64,000 bases of DNA from Streptomyces gardneri (GTDB taxonomy: Bacteria; Actinomycetota; Actinomycetes; Streptomycetales; Streptomycetaceae): positions 1 to 64,000 of the forward strand of contig NZ_BJMN01000003.1 in assembly GCF_006539185.1 (NCBI RefSeq), given 5' to 3'. Below, in pieces: positions 6,073 to 14,986 of the stretch. The notes below the pieces were generated by a model. The model saw nothing but the letters and a program-made list of their open reading frames with translations. It was not told the origin of the DNA and did not search any database. The position numbers and the translations under genes are program-made. Position 1 is the first letter of the stretch; every line of letters begins with the position of its first letter.

Positions 6073-7710
6073 ATGGCGGAACAGATCACCGGCCCGGACG
6101 ACCTGCCGTCCGGGCACGGGACCGGCAGGACCGTACGGCGCCGGACGGCGCGACACACCCCCCTAACGGGGCGCCCCCACCGAGCGCGCACCAGGACGGC
6201 GCTCGTCGCGGCCGGCCTGGCCGTACTCGGCGCGCTCGGCCCCACACCGAGCAGCGCCCTGGCACCCTCCGCGGAGGGGCCCCGGCCGGAACACCCGGCT
6301 CGGTTCGTGCCCGGTCCGTGCCCGGAGACACCGGAGCCGATCCCCGGGCAGTGCGGCTTCCTTGAGGTGCCCGAGAACCGCTCCCGCAAGCACACCCGGA
6401 CCATCCGGACGACCGTCGCGATCATCCCGGCCACGTCGGCGAAGCCCGCCGGGGACCCGGTCGTCTTCATGGAGGGCGGTCCCGGCGGCGACGCGATCGG
6501 GGCCATCCCCTTCCTGATCGCCTCCCAGGTGAACCGGGACCGCGACCTGATCGTCATGACCCAGCGCGGCGCCCTCTACTCACAGCCGAACCTCGCCTGC
6601 CCGGAGATGGACCGGTTCAACGCGTCCGCCGTCGGCATGCCCTACGACGCGCCGTCCACCGGGCGAGGGCTGGTGCGCGCGGCGAAGGAGTGCAGGGACC
6701 GCCTGACGGCCGAGGGAGCCGACCTCAGCGCCTACAACACCACCGAGAACGCCGCGGACTTCGCCGCCCTGCGCAAGGCCCTGGGCATCAAGAAGTGGAA
6801 CGTCTACGGCTACTCCTACGGCACCGACCTGGGCCTCACCTACCTGCGCCGGCACCCCCAGGGCATCCGCTCGCTGGCGATCGACTCCGTCGTGCCGCCG
6901 CAGATCGTGAGCCTGCCGTGGGCCTGGGACAGTGCCCAGGAGGGGATCAACGCGATCTTCGCGGCCTGTGAGGCCCAGCCCGCCTGCAAGGCCCGCTACC
7001 CGGACCTCTCCCGCACGCTCACGGAGCAGGTCCGGCGGCTGGAGGCGAACCCCCTGAAGCTGACCGTGCCGCCGCCCGGTGGCGGAACCCCGGTGAAGGT
7101 CGTCCTCGACGGCGGCACGCTGGTGAACCTGCTGGTCACCAACGGCCGACTGGTCCCGTCCGCCGACGTCCCCGCGGCGCTCTACGAACTCGCCGCCGGC
7201 AATCCGGAACGCCTCGCCCGGGCCCAGGCCGCCGGCGCGACGCCCGCCATCGGCGAGTTCGCCCACGGACTCACGCACTCGGTGGCCTGCGCCGAGTGGG
7301 CCCCGGGCTACTCGAAGCGGGATGTGCTGAAGGCGGGCCGGCGGGCCTTCCCCGGCTGGCCGGACTCCGTGCTGGCCCACGCGCCGCAGCTGCCCTTCGA
7401 GCACGACCTGTGCCGCGCCTGGAACGTCCCGGACCGCACCGAGGTCCAGCGGGTGGCCACCCACAGCAAGGTGCCCACGCTCATCATCACCGGGACCTTC
7501 GACGCGAAGACCGGCGCGAGCTGGGGGCCGTTCGCCGGCCGCACGCTGCCCCGCTCCACCGCCGTGGTCATTCCCGGGATCACCCACTGGGTGGTGCCCC
7601 AGGAACCCTGCGCCGCTTCGGTCCTGCGCTCCTTCCTGACCCGGCCGACCGCGCCCGACACCCGATGCGTCGCAGGTGTCGTGCCCAAGCCGTTCACCAT
7701 CATCCCCTGA
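6073..7710 (+). CDS. Secreted alpha/beta hydrolase, tripeptidyl-aminopeptidase-like
   Basis: A 545-aa exported serine hydrolase of the S33 (proline/tripeptidyl aminopeptidase, SlpD/Tap-like) type. A long basic N-terminus precedes a hydrophobic signal segment (about residues 42-58). The nucleophile elbow is GYSYG with Ser248. The likely acid is Asp477 in GTFDAKT and the likely base is His505 in GITHWV. An oxyanion motif, EGGPGG, is present near residue 136. Paired cysteines are typical of the extracellular Streptomyces family. The next gene is a paralogue starting 15 bases downstream, so the two form an operon. The substrate is presumably peptides released by other secreted proteases. Confidence 0.88.
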   Translation: MAEQITGPDDLPSGHGTGRTVRRRTARHTPLTGRPHRARTRTALVAAGLAVLGALGPTPSSALAPSAEGPRPEHPARFVPGPCPETPEPIPGQCGFLEVPENRSRKHTRTIRTTVAIIPATSAKPAGDPVVFMEGGPGGDAIGAIPFLIASQVNRDRDLIVMTQRGALYSQPNLACPEMDRFNASAVGMPYDAPSTGRGLVRAAKECRDRLTAEGADLSAYNTTENAADFAALRKALGIKKWNVYGYSYGTDLGLTYLRRHPQGIRSLAIDSVVPPQIVSLPWAWDSAQEGINAIFAACEAQPACKARYPDLSRTLTEQVRRLEANPLKLTVPPPGGGTPVKVVLDGGTLVNLLVTNGRLVPSADVPAALYELAAGNPERLARAQAAGATPAIGEFAHGLTHSVACAEWAPGYSKRDVLKAGRRAFPGWPDSVLAHAPQLPFEHDLCRAWNVPDRTEVQRVATHSKVPTLIITGTFDAKTGASWGPFAGRTLPRSTAVVIPGITHWVVPQEPCAASVLRSFLTRPTAPDTRCVAGVVPKPFTIIP

Positions 7711-7725
7711 CCCGGAGGACGCACG

Positions 7726-9348
7726 ATGTCCCCAAGAACGACCCCGCGCCGGAGCACTGCGCGACGGCTCCCGGCAACGCTGGCCGGAGCCACGGCCGGA
7801 GCCCTCGTCGTCGGCCTGGCCGCGATCCCCGCACACGCCGAAACCGGCACCGGCGGCCCGATCGGCACGGTCGCCCGTACGGTGGGCGACGCCCACTTCG
7901 AACCGGGCCCCTGCCCCAGGACGGCGGACCCGATCCCCGATCTCGCGCGCGCCCGCTGCGGCACCCTCACCGTGCCCGAGAAGCGCCGGCCCAAGGGACC
8001 CAAGGGGCCCAAGGAGCCCAGGGGTCACGGCGGACGCAAGATCACCCTCGCCGTCGCGATCATGCCCGCGGAGAGCAGCAGGCCGTCGCCCGACCCGATC
8101 GTGTGGCTCGCCGGCGGTCCCGGCGACGACGCGGTGTCCGAGATCCCGATGGCGCTGGCCGGCGACCTGAACCGGGACCGCGACGTGATCTTCATGTCCC
8201 AGCGCGGCACCTACTCGGCCGACCCGGTGCTCACCTGTCCCGACATCGACGAGTTCAACGCCCGCGCCCTCGGGCTCGTCTCCAACGCGCCGTCGACCGC
8301 CCGCCTGCACGTCGAGGCGACCCGGGCCTGCCGGGACCGGGTGGACGGAACGGGGGCCGACCGCAGCGCCTACAACGACATCGAGAGCTCGGCCGACTAC
8401 GACGCCCTGCGAAAGACGCTGGGGGTCAAGAAGTGGAACGTCTTCGGCATCTCCTACGGCACCCACCTGGCGCTCAACTACATGCGCCTCCACCCGAAGG
8501 GCATCCGGTCGGTCGGCATCGACGGCGTCCTGCCGCCGTCCCTGGGCGGCGGGGCCGTGACCTGGAAGGCCGCGCGAGAGGGTTTCGACGGCCTGTTCAA
8601 GGCCTGCGCGGAGCAGGCCGCCTGCAACACCCGCTACCCGAACCTGAAGGCCACCTTCCTCCGCCTCGTCAGTGAGCTGGAGGCCAATCCGCTCACCGTC
8701 ACCGTCACGGTCCCGGTCCACCCGGAGCCGGTGAAGGTCGTGCTGGACGGGAGCCAGCTCGTCACCTGGCTGACGTTCGCCAGCCACCTGGCGGAGGGAG
8801 TGCCGCGCTCCATCGACGAACTGGCCCACGGCAACGGGCAGCGCATCGCCGAGCAGCTCGCGGGCGGCAAGTACAGCCCGCAGGCCATCGGAAGGGTCGC
8901 CCACGGGCTGGTCTACGGCGTCTTCTGCAGCCAGTGGACCCCGTACGAGAGCCGGGCCGACATCATCCGGGGCGGACGCCGCGCGTTCCCGTCGTTCCCC
9001 CGCTCGATGCTGGCCAACGCGCCGCAGCTCGCCTGGCTCCACGACGACTGCCGCGCCTGGGACGTCCCCCCGGCGCCTCCCTGGATCAGGGACGTGACCC
9101 ACAGCGACATCCCGACCCTCGCCCTGTCCGGCGGCTTCGACGCCCAGACGGCGCCCAGCAACGGGGCCTACGTGGCCCGTACGCTGAGCCGGTCCCACGC
9201 CGTCACGGTCCCCTACGTGGCCCATGTGGTCTTCGCCGACTCGCAGTGCGCGCAGACCATCACCACCTCGTTCTTCGCCGACCCGGCCCGCCCGGACACC
9301 CGCTGCCTGGCGGGCCTCCAGCCGCCGCAGTTCGAGATCGCGCCGTAG
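7726..9348 (+). CDS. Secreted alpha/beta hydrolase, paralogue of the preceding gene
   Basis: A 540-aa exported S33-type hydrolase, similar along its whole length to the gene just upstream, so the pair arose by tandem duplication. A signal segment (about residues 15-38, ending AHA) is followed by AGGPGDD at the oxyanion position. The nucleophile is Ser243 in GISYG, the acid Asp472 in GGFDAQT and the base His500 in VAHVV. It differs from its partner by an inserted Lys/Pro/Gly-rich run near residue 87 (RPKGPKGPKEPRGHG). A strong terminator follows. Confidence 0.88.
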   Translation: MSPRTTPRRSTARRLPATLAGATAGALVVGLAAIPAHAETGTGGPIGTVARTVGDAHFEPGPCPRTADPIPDLARARCGTLTVPEKRRPKGPKGPKEPRGHGGRKITLAVAIMPAESSRPSPDPIVWLAGGPGDDAVSEIPMALAGDLNRDRDVIFMSQRGTYSADPVLTCPDIDEFNARALGLVSNAPSTARLHVEATRACRDRVDGTGADRSAYNDIESSADYDALRKTLGVKKWNVFGISYGTHLALNYMRLHPKGIRSVGIDGVLPPSLGGGAVTWKAAREGFDGLFKACAEQAACNTRYPNLKATFLRLVSELEANPLTVTVTVPVHPEPVKVVLDGSQLVTWLTFASHLAEGVPRSIDELAHGNGQRIAEQLAGGKYSPQAIGRVAHGLVYGVFCSQWTPYESRADIIRGGRRAFPSFPRSMLANAPQLAWLHDDCRAWDVPPAPPWIRDVTHSDIPTLALSGGFDAQTAPSNGAYVARTLSRSHAVTVPYVAHVVFADSQCAQTITTSFFADPARPDTRCLAGLQPPQFEIAP

Positions 9349-9376
9349 ACACGCTCGACCGCACCGGAGACACCCC

Positions 9377-9420
9377 ACCGCCCGGCCCCCCGCTCGCATC
9401 GGAGCGGGGGGCCGGGCGGT
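9377..9420 (+). terminator. Terminator after the hydrolase pair
   Basis: A perfect 19-bp GC-rich inverted repeat (9377-9395 with 9402-9420) around a 6-nt loop, starting 28 bases past the stop codon of the second hydrolase. One of the strongest hairpins in the window. Confidence 0.9.
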
Positions 9421-9721
9421 CGATGAGACACCACCTCGGCGACGATGGCATGGGTCCTGTGAAGCCGTCAGGCCGCGCCGGGCGTCCGGCGGTTCATCCG
9501 CCGAGGTGGTGAAGGCGCAGTCACCGCGCTCGTACGCCTCGAAGACGCCGTGAAAGAAAGGGGGCGCCTTCCACGCGGGAACACCCGCGCGCTCCGGTCT
9601 CGCCGGGGCGGGGCAGCGTCGTGGCCCGGTCGGCGTTTCGAGCTCCGGCCGGCATGGGCGGGCGTACGAGCCCGCGCGTCCGGTCCGCGCGACGAAGCGC
9701 GGGCGCGCGCCCATACTGAGG
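9421..9721. other. Intergenic stretch with a spaced inverted repeat
   Basis: This 300-bp region holds no convincing gene. A perfect 13-bp inverted repeat, CACCACCTCGGCG, occurs at 9429-9441 and 9499-9511 with 57 bases between. A minus-strand stretch near 9490-9560 (reading VFEAYERGDCAFTTSADE) has coding-like composition and may be a gene remnant. A TACTGA box at about 9715 sits just before the next gene's first ATG and could be its -10 element. Confidence 0.45.
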
Positions 9722-11839
9722 ATGACGGCAGCCGACCAGGGCTGCGTAGGTACCGGAATCGCGGTGGCGATGGAGCAGGTGCCCTTCGACGAGATGACCA
9801 CCGGCGCGGCCCGGGACGCGGGCGGCTGGCTGGGGGCCCTGCCGGTCGCCGTGGTCGCCACAGGCGCGGACGGGGCGATCGTCCGCTGGGACCACGCGGC
9901 GGAGGACCTGCTCGGCTACACCCCGCACGAGGTGCTCGGCCGGCACATCTCCGACCTGCTGCACCCGGGTGCGGACCGCAGTCTCGGCCGGTCGCTGTGG
10001 GAGGGCGCCGCCACCGGGCGCGGGGTCATGGGAATGGTGACCGCCTGGCACAGGGAGGGACGCCCGCTGGACCTGGAGATCTGGGCGTGCCCGGTGCCGG
10101 CCCGCCACCGCGGCGGGACGACGGTGCTGGTGTTCGCCGCGGAGGCGGAGGCCGCACGACGGATCCGCGGGTCGTCGGTGGTGTGGGACGGACTGTTCTC
10201 CCGCTCCCCGGTCGGCATCGCCGTTCTCGACACCCAGCTGCGTTTCCTCCGCGTCAACCCGGCGCTGGAGGCGATGAACGGCCTGTCACAGGCCGCCCAC
10301 ATCGGGCGCCGCCTCGTCGAGATCCTGCCCGACGTCAACGCAGCGGACATGGAACGCGCGATGCGCCGGGCCCTGGACGAGGGAAGGCCTGTGGTGGATT
10401 CCCGCCGTACGGGCCGCACGCCGGCCGACCCGGACCACGACCACGTGTGGTCGGGGTCGTACGTCCGGCTGGAGGACGCCGACGGACGTCCGATCGGGCT
10501 GGCCGCCACCCTGATCGACATCACCGCCCAGCAGCAGGCGCAGCTCGAAGCCGAGGCGGGCCGGCGCCATCTCGCCCTCGTGAACGAGGCCACGCTGAAG
10601 ATCGGCACCAGCCTGGACCTGGAACGCACCGCACAGGAGCTCGCCGACGTCGCCGTGCCCGAGCTCGCGGACGTCGTCACCGTCGACGTCCTGGAGTCAC
10701 TGGCAGCCGGCGGCGAACTCGGGGCCGGCCTGGTGGGCGGCGCCACGCTGCGCCGGGTGGCCAAGGCCCCGCTGACGGGATCGTCCGTCACGGCGGTCCT
10801 CGCCCCACTGGGACGCACACTGGTCTTTCCCGCCAACGCGCCGTACACCCGGGCACTCGGCGAGCGCCGCCCCTTCGTCGTGGGCGAGTTCGACGAGGAG
10901 TCCATCGCGCCGGCGGCCGGCCACTCCAGCGCCCCCGCCGAGCTGCTGGGGCTGGGAGTGCACTCGTTCATGATGACCCCGCTGCTCGCCCGGGGCGTGG
11001 TGCTGGGCCTCGCCACCTTCTACCGGACCCGTGCCGTCGGCCCCTTCACCAAGGGGGAGATCGACCTCGCCGGTGACCTGGCGGCGCGCGCCGCGGTCTG
11101 CGTGGACAACGCGCGCCTCTACCGCCGTGAACACGACACGGCCGCCGTGCTGCAGCGCAGCATGCTGCCGCAGCACATCACCCCTCCACCCGGGATCGAG
11201 GTCGCCCACCGCTACCTGCCCGCCAGCGACGTCAACGAGGTCGGCGGCGACTGGTACGACGTCATCGCCCTGGAGGACGGCAGGGCCGTGCTCGTCATCG
11301 GCGACGTGATGGGGCACGGCACCGCGGCAGCCGCGGTGATGGGGCGGCTCTCCGCGACCGTCAGGGCCCTCGCGCGCCTCGACCTCTCGCCCGAGGACAT
11401 GCTCTACCAGCTGGAGGCCGCCCTGCACGATCTCGCCGAGCCGATGCTGGCGACCTTCCTGTGCATCGTGGTCGACCCGGCCACCGGCCGCTGCCGTATC
11501 ACTCGTGCCGGCCATCCACCTCCTGTGGCCGTCTCTCCTGACGGCGTCGTCCGCCTGCTCGACGTACCGCCGGGTCTGCCGCTGGGAGTCGGTGGCATCC
11601 CCTTCACGACCACCGAGGTCACCCTGCCCCTCGGCAGCCTCCTCGTCCTGTACACCGACGGCCTGGTCGAGTCCCGAAGCAGCGACATCGACGCCCGCCT
11701 CACCGAGCTGACCGACCTGCTCGCCGATCCCGGCCCGTCCCTGCCCGCCCTCTGCGACCGCCTGCTCACCCACCTCGTACCGGCCTCCGCGGACGACGAC
11801 ATCGCTCTTCTCGTCGCCCGCGTCAACACCGCGGCCTGA
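9722..11839 (+). CDS. PAS-PAS-GAF-PP2C (SpoIIE/RsbU-type) phosphatase
   Basis: A 705-aa cytoplasmic signalling protein expected to dephosphorylate a phospho-serine anti-anti-sigma factor in a stress or development switch. Domains in order: PAS 1 (about residues 35-140, VVATGADGAIVRWDHAAEDLLGY), PAS 2 (about 155-275, SPVGIAVLDTQLRFLRVNPAL), GAF (about 285-465) and a PP2C domain (about 475-700). Metal-binding motifs GGDWYD, VIGDVMGHG and DDIALLV are intact. There is no kinase (RsbW-like) domain, unlike some Streptomyces relatives. ATG codons at 9722, 9770 and 9794 are in frame. The first lies so near a possible -10 box that translation may be leaderless, or may start at a later ATG. Confidence 0.9.
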   Translation: MTAADQGCVGTGIAVAMEQVPFDEMTTGAARDAGGWLGALPVAVVATGADGAIVRWDHAAEDLLGYTPHEVLGRHISDLLHPGADRSLGRSLWEGAATGRGVMGMVTAWHREGRPLDLEIWACPVPARHRGGTTVLVFAAEAEAARRIRGSSVVWDGLFSRSPVGIAVLDTQLRFLRVNPALEAMNGLSQAAHIGRRLVEILPDVNAADMERAMRRALDEGRPVVDSRRTGRTPADPDHDHVWSGSYVRLEDADGRPIGLAATLIDITAQQQAQLEAEAGRRHLALVNEATLKIGTSLDLERTAQELADVAVPELADVVTVDVLESLAAGGELGAGLVGGATLRRVAKAPLTGSSVTAVLAPLGRTLVFPANAPYTRALGERRPFVVGEFDEESIAPAAGHSSAPAELLGLGVHSFMMTPLLARGVVLGLATFYRTRAVGPFTKGEIDLAGDLAARAAVCVDNARLYRREHDTAAVLQRSMLPQHITPPPGIEVAHRYLPASDVNEVGGDWYDVIALEDGRAVLVIGDVMGHGTAAAAVMGRLSATVRALARLDLSPEDMLYQLEAALHDLAEPMLATFLCIVVDPATGRCRITRAGHPPPVAVSPDGVVRLLDVPPGLPLGVGGIPFTTTEVTLPLGSLLVLYTDGLVESRSSDIDARLTELTDLLADPGPSLPALCDRLLTHLVPASADDDIALLVARVNTAA

Positions 11840-12029
11840 GAGCGACGGGACGGTCACCGGCCGTCGGCGCCGGAGCTTCCCGCTCCCCGCCGTGAATGTG
11901 CGAAGCCCTCTGCCGAATGCTGCAATGGAATCAGGACCGGCTCCGGCCGCGTCGCGTCCTTGGACATGCGACGGGGACGTGGACGGGGTCGGGCTCGGTC
12001 ATGTCCTCCCGAAGGTGTCTGGAGCGGTG

Positions 12030-12488
12030 ATGAGCAACGAATTCCAGGACATGGGGCCGGTCGACTTCGTGGTCATCGAGTTCCCGGGCAATCGGATGAC
12101 GGGCAAGGCGCTGGCCCTTGTCCTCGACCTGGTCGACAGAGGCATCGTCCGTGTTCTCGACCTCACGTTCGTCCGGAAGGACACCGACGGCAGCGTCGTC
12201 GCCATGGAACTGCGGGATCTCGACGACGACGGGGAGCTGGACCTGTCCGTGTTCGAGGGCTCCTCGTCCGGACTCCTCGGGCAGGACGACATCGACGAGG
12301 CGGGGATGGCCCTCGAACCGGGCAATTCGGCCGGCATCCTGGTCTACGAGAACGTCTGGGCCGCCCCCCTCGCGCGGGAGCTGCGGCGCGGCGGTGCACA
12401 GCTCGTGGCCGGCGGACGTATCCCCGTACAGGCGCTCCTGGCCTCGCTGGACGCCGTGGAGGCGGAGGGCGGCAGCGCCGCTGCCTGA
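12030..12488 (+). CDS. DUF6325 family protein
   Basis: A 152-aa cytoplasmic protein beginning MSNEFQDMGPVDFVVIEFPG. This family typically adjoins a SHOCT protein gene, as here. The mixed alpha/beta sequence includes ALALVLDLVDRGIVRVLDLTFVRKD (described in part) and ALEPGNSAGILVYENVWA, resembling proteins annotated as membrane-stress or DUF1269-like. The function is unknown. In-frame GTG at 12027 and ATG at 12030 are adjacent, with GGAGCG a few bases upstream. Next gene 57 bases downstream. Confidence 0.85.
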   Translation: MSNEFQDMGPVDFVVIEFPGNRMTGKALALVLDLVDRGIVRVLDLTFVRKDTDGSVVAMELRDLDDDGELDLSVFEGSSSGLLGQDDIDEAGMALEPGNSAGILVYENVWAAPLARELRRGGAQLVAGGRIPVQALLASLDAVEAEGGSAAA

Positions 12489-12545
12489 CGTCTCCGGACT
12501 GCCGAGTAAACCGATCCACTCGAACAGCGGCCAAGGAGGGACGAC

Positions 12546-12836
12546 ATGCCAGGACTTCTTCGAGGCGTGGCGCGTACGGCAGTGGTGGCAGGGACGGCGA
12601 CCGCCGTCTCCAACAGGGTCTCGCGACGGCAGGCGGGCCGTTGGGCCCAGCAGGAATCGGCCCAGACGGAACGGTACGCACCGCCACCGGCCGAGCCGCC
12701 CCCGCCCGCCGCCCCGCCGGCCACCGACATGAGCAGCAAGATCGAGCAGCTCAAGGAGCTGGGAGAGCTGAAGGAGCAAGGCATCCTGACCGAGGAGGAG
12801 TTCGCGGCGCAGAAGAGCAAGATCCTCGGCTCCTGA
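12546..12836 (+). CDS. SHOCT domain protein
   Basis: A 96-aa protein. The N-terminal part (residues 1-45) is basic with a short hydrophobic stretch. A Pro/Ala-rich linker (46-60) leads to a C-terminal SHOCT helix pair (about 62-96, IEQLKELGELKEQGILTEEE), a short oligomerisation or binding module. AAGGAGGG lies six bases before the ATG. It is probably cotranscribed with the DUF6325 gene, a common pairing in Streptomyces whose role is not established. Confidence 0.9.
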   Translation: MPGLLRGVARTAVVAGTATAVSNRVSRRQAGRWAQQESAQTERYAPPPAEPPPPAAPPATDMSSKIEQLKELGELKEQGILTEEEFAAQKSKILGS

Positions 12837-12898
12837 CCCGGTCGACGACGGCTCCGTCGTCGCGCATCTCGGTCGCGCACCCGCTGGCCGGGAATGAG

Positions 12899-13783
12899 TC
12901 AGCGGCGTGAGGTGAGGATGCTGAGGACGTTGGCGCCGACGACGGCTCCGATGGCCGCCCCCTCGGTCCAGCCGAGGCCCTGGCCGAGCCCGATCCAGCC
13001 GACCAGGGCCGCGAGCACGGGGTTGACGCTCATGAACAGGCCGAAGGCGGCGGCCGGTACATGGCGCAGGGTGAACAGGTCCACCAGGTACGGCACTGCC
13101 GAGGCGAGGACGCCGGCCGCCACGGCGTACCCGAGGGACGCGGCTGTCGGCGGGTGGCGCAGTACGACGTAGAGCCCGACCGGCAGGAACATCACGGCGG
13201 ACAGCAGCGCGGCGGCCGCGCTGCCCTGTGCGCCGGGGACACGGCTGCCCACCGTCCGGTTGAGCAGGATGTACGACGCCCAGCAGACGGCCCCGAGCAG
13301 ACCGAAGCCCATCCCGACGTAGTCGGTCGAGGGCTGCGGGCGCATGAGGGTGACGACCCCGGCCGCCGCCATCAGGGCGCACAGCGCGTCGACCCGGCGG
13401 CGGGTGGCGGCCAGGGCGATGGCGAGCGGGCCGAGGAACTCGAGGGTCACGGCGAGCCCGAGGCCGACGCGGTCGATCGCGGTGTACAGGGAGAGGTTCA
13501 TCGTGCCGAAGACGACCGCGAGCAGAATGACGGGCCGCCACTGCCACCAGGTGAAGCTCCGCAGCGCGGGCCGGCCGACGACCAGCAGCACGGCGGCCGC
13601 GACGTACTGGCGGACCGCGACGACCCCGACGGGGCCGAGGACGGGGAAGGCGAGCGAGCCGGTCGCGGCGCCGATCTGATTGGACATGCCGCTGCCGAGC
13701 ATGGCGGCCACACCGGCCGGGGAGGTGCGGTGCGTCGGCTCGGTGTGCGTCGCCGGGGCGGGCCCGGCCGGGGCTGTGTGCAT
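12899..13783 (-). CDS. EamA (drug/metabolite transporter) family exporter
   Basis: A 294-aa inner-membrane protein of the DMT superfamily, with ten predicted transmembrane helices in two EamA repeats. The first spans about residues 25-145 and the second about 155-290, the latter ending in a typical GAVVGANVLSIL helix. Members export amino acids, metabolites or drugs. The substrate here is unknown, but the divergently transcribed LysR gene next door probably controls it. Confidence 0.88.
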   Translation of the reverse strand: MHTAPAGPAPATHTEPTHRTSPAGVAAMLGSGMSNQIGAATGSLAFPVLGPVGVVAVRQYVAAAVLLVVGRPALRSFTWWQWRPVILLAVVFGTMNLSLYTAIDRVGLGLAVTLEFLGPLAIALAATRRRVDALCALMAAAGVVTLMRPQPSTDYVGMGFGLLGAVCWASYILLNRTVGSRVPGAQGSAAAALLSAVMFLPVGLYVVLRHPPTAASLGYAVAAGVLASAVPYLVDLFTLRHVPAAAFGLFMSVNPVLAALVGWIGLGQGLGWTEGAAIGAVVGANVLSILTSRR

Positions 13784-13852
13784 GGGCTGATCGTGGCGCC
13801 GGACCGTCCTTGCACAAAATGCATGTGCGCATCGGATCTATACGCTGAAGTC
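13784..13852. promoter_or_regulatory. Divergent LysR/EamA control region
   Basis: A 69-bp gap between the divergent genes. It contains TGCAC-AAAATGCAT-GTGCG (13811-13829), an imperfect dyad of the T-N11-A kind bound by LysR proteins. The AT-rich core stands out from the GC-rich surroundings. It probably carries both promoters and the operator of the LysR gene. Confidence 0.55.
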
Positions 13853-14707
13853 ATGGATGTGGACCTGCGGCAGCTGCGCTGTCTCGTCGCGATCGTCGAC
13901 GAGGGCACCTTCACCGACGCCGCGCTGGCGCTCGGCGTCTCGCAGGCCGCGGTCTCGCGGACCCTGGCGTCACTCGAACGAGCCCTCGGCGTACGGCTGT
14001 TGCGGCGCACCTCCCGGTCGGTGACGCCGACGGCCGCCGGGGTGCGGGTGGTGACGCACGCGAGGCGGGTGCTCGCGGAGGCGGACGAGCTGGTCCGGGA
14101 GGCGACAGCGGGGCAGCACGTCCTGCGGATCGGTTACGCCTGGTCGGCCCTCGGCCGCCACACCCCGGCCTTCCAGCGCCGGTGGGCCGCGGCGCATCCG
14201 GGGACCGAGCTCCACCTGGTCCGGGTCAACTCGGCGACCGCCGGGCTCGCGGAGGGCTCGTGCGACCTGGCCGTGCTGCGCAGACCGCTGGAGGACCGCC
14301 GCTTCGACTCGGCGATCGTGGGGCTCGAACGACGCCTGTGCGCGATGGCTGCCGACGACCCGCTGGCCAGGCGCCGGTCGCTGCGTCTCGCGGACCTGAG
14401 CGGTCACACCCTGCTGATCGACCGGCGCACCGGCACCACGACGCCGGAGCTGTGGCCGCCGGACTCCCGGCCGGCGACCGAGGAGACGTACGACGTGGAC
14501 GACTGGCTCACGGCGATCTCTACGGGTCGCCGCATGGGCATGAGCGCGGAGGCCACCGCCAGCCAGTACCGCAGGCCCGGTGTGGTGTACCGCCCGGTGC
14601 GCGATGCCGAACCGGTCGCGGTGCGGCTTGCCTGGTGGCGCGACGATCCGCACCCGGCGGCGCAGCACGTGATCGAACTGCTCACCGCCCTCTACCGCGA
14701 GGCCTGA
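13853..14707 (+). CDS. LysR family transcriptional regulator
   Basis: A 284-aa DNA-binding regulator. The N-terminal winged helix-turn-helix (residues 4-62) is canonical: LRQLRCLVAIVDEGTFTDAA, then the recognition helix SQAAVSRTLASLERAL. A linker helix follows, then a type-2 periplasmic-binding-like effector domain (about 90-284). It is divergent from the EamA exporter and presumably activates it in response to a small ligand. The ATG at 13853 gives the family's normal length. Confidence 0.92.
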   Translation: MDVDLRQLRCLVAIVDEGTFTDAALALGVSQAAVSRTLASLERALGVRLLRRTSRSVTPTAAGVRVVTHARRVLAEADELVREATAGQHVLRIGYAWSALGRHTPAFQRRWAAAHPGTELHLVRVNSATAGLAEGSCDLAVLRRPLEDRRFDSAIVGLERRLCAMAADDPLARRRSLRLADLSGHTLLIDRRTGTTTPELWPPDSRPATEETYDVDDWLTAISTGRRMGMSAEATASQYRRPGVVYRPVRDAEPVAVRLAWWRDDPHPAAQHVIELLTALYREA

Positions 14708-14720
14708 CGCGACCCCGGCC

Positions 14721-14805
14721 GCGGTCCACGAGTGACGCGGACGCGGTCCACGAGTGACGTGGCCACGGCCCGTGAGTGGCCCGGCCGCAGTCCGCGTGTG
14801 ACGCG
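14721..14805. repeat. Degenerate tandem repeat near the bet operon
   Basis: A 17-bp unit, GCGGTCCACGAGTGACG, occurs exactly at 14721-14737 and 14743-14759 (22-bp period). Two further decayed copies run to about 14805. It lies between the LysR gene and the start of the betaine operon and could sit in its leader. No known operator matches it. Confidence 0.7.
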
Positions 14806-14986
14806 GGCCGCCCGGCTCCGCCTGCCCGACGCGATGGCGCCTATGCCCCTGTCTGTGCCCGTTTCCGGAGTGACGCAGGACACTCTCCGTCATGCATTGC
14901 GCATGGATCCCGGGAGGCAGGGCAGGCGGCGGGTTCGCCGGTCCGACCGGCAGGGGGATCCATGGGAACGGAAGGCAAGACGCGAC

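Noticed and set aside
6580..9861. A 1093-codon open frame on the minus strand opposite the hydrolase pair
   Set aside because: Long opposite-strand frames are a by-product of GC-rich codon bias. The plus-strand genes have full family matches and active sites.
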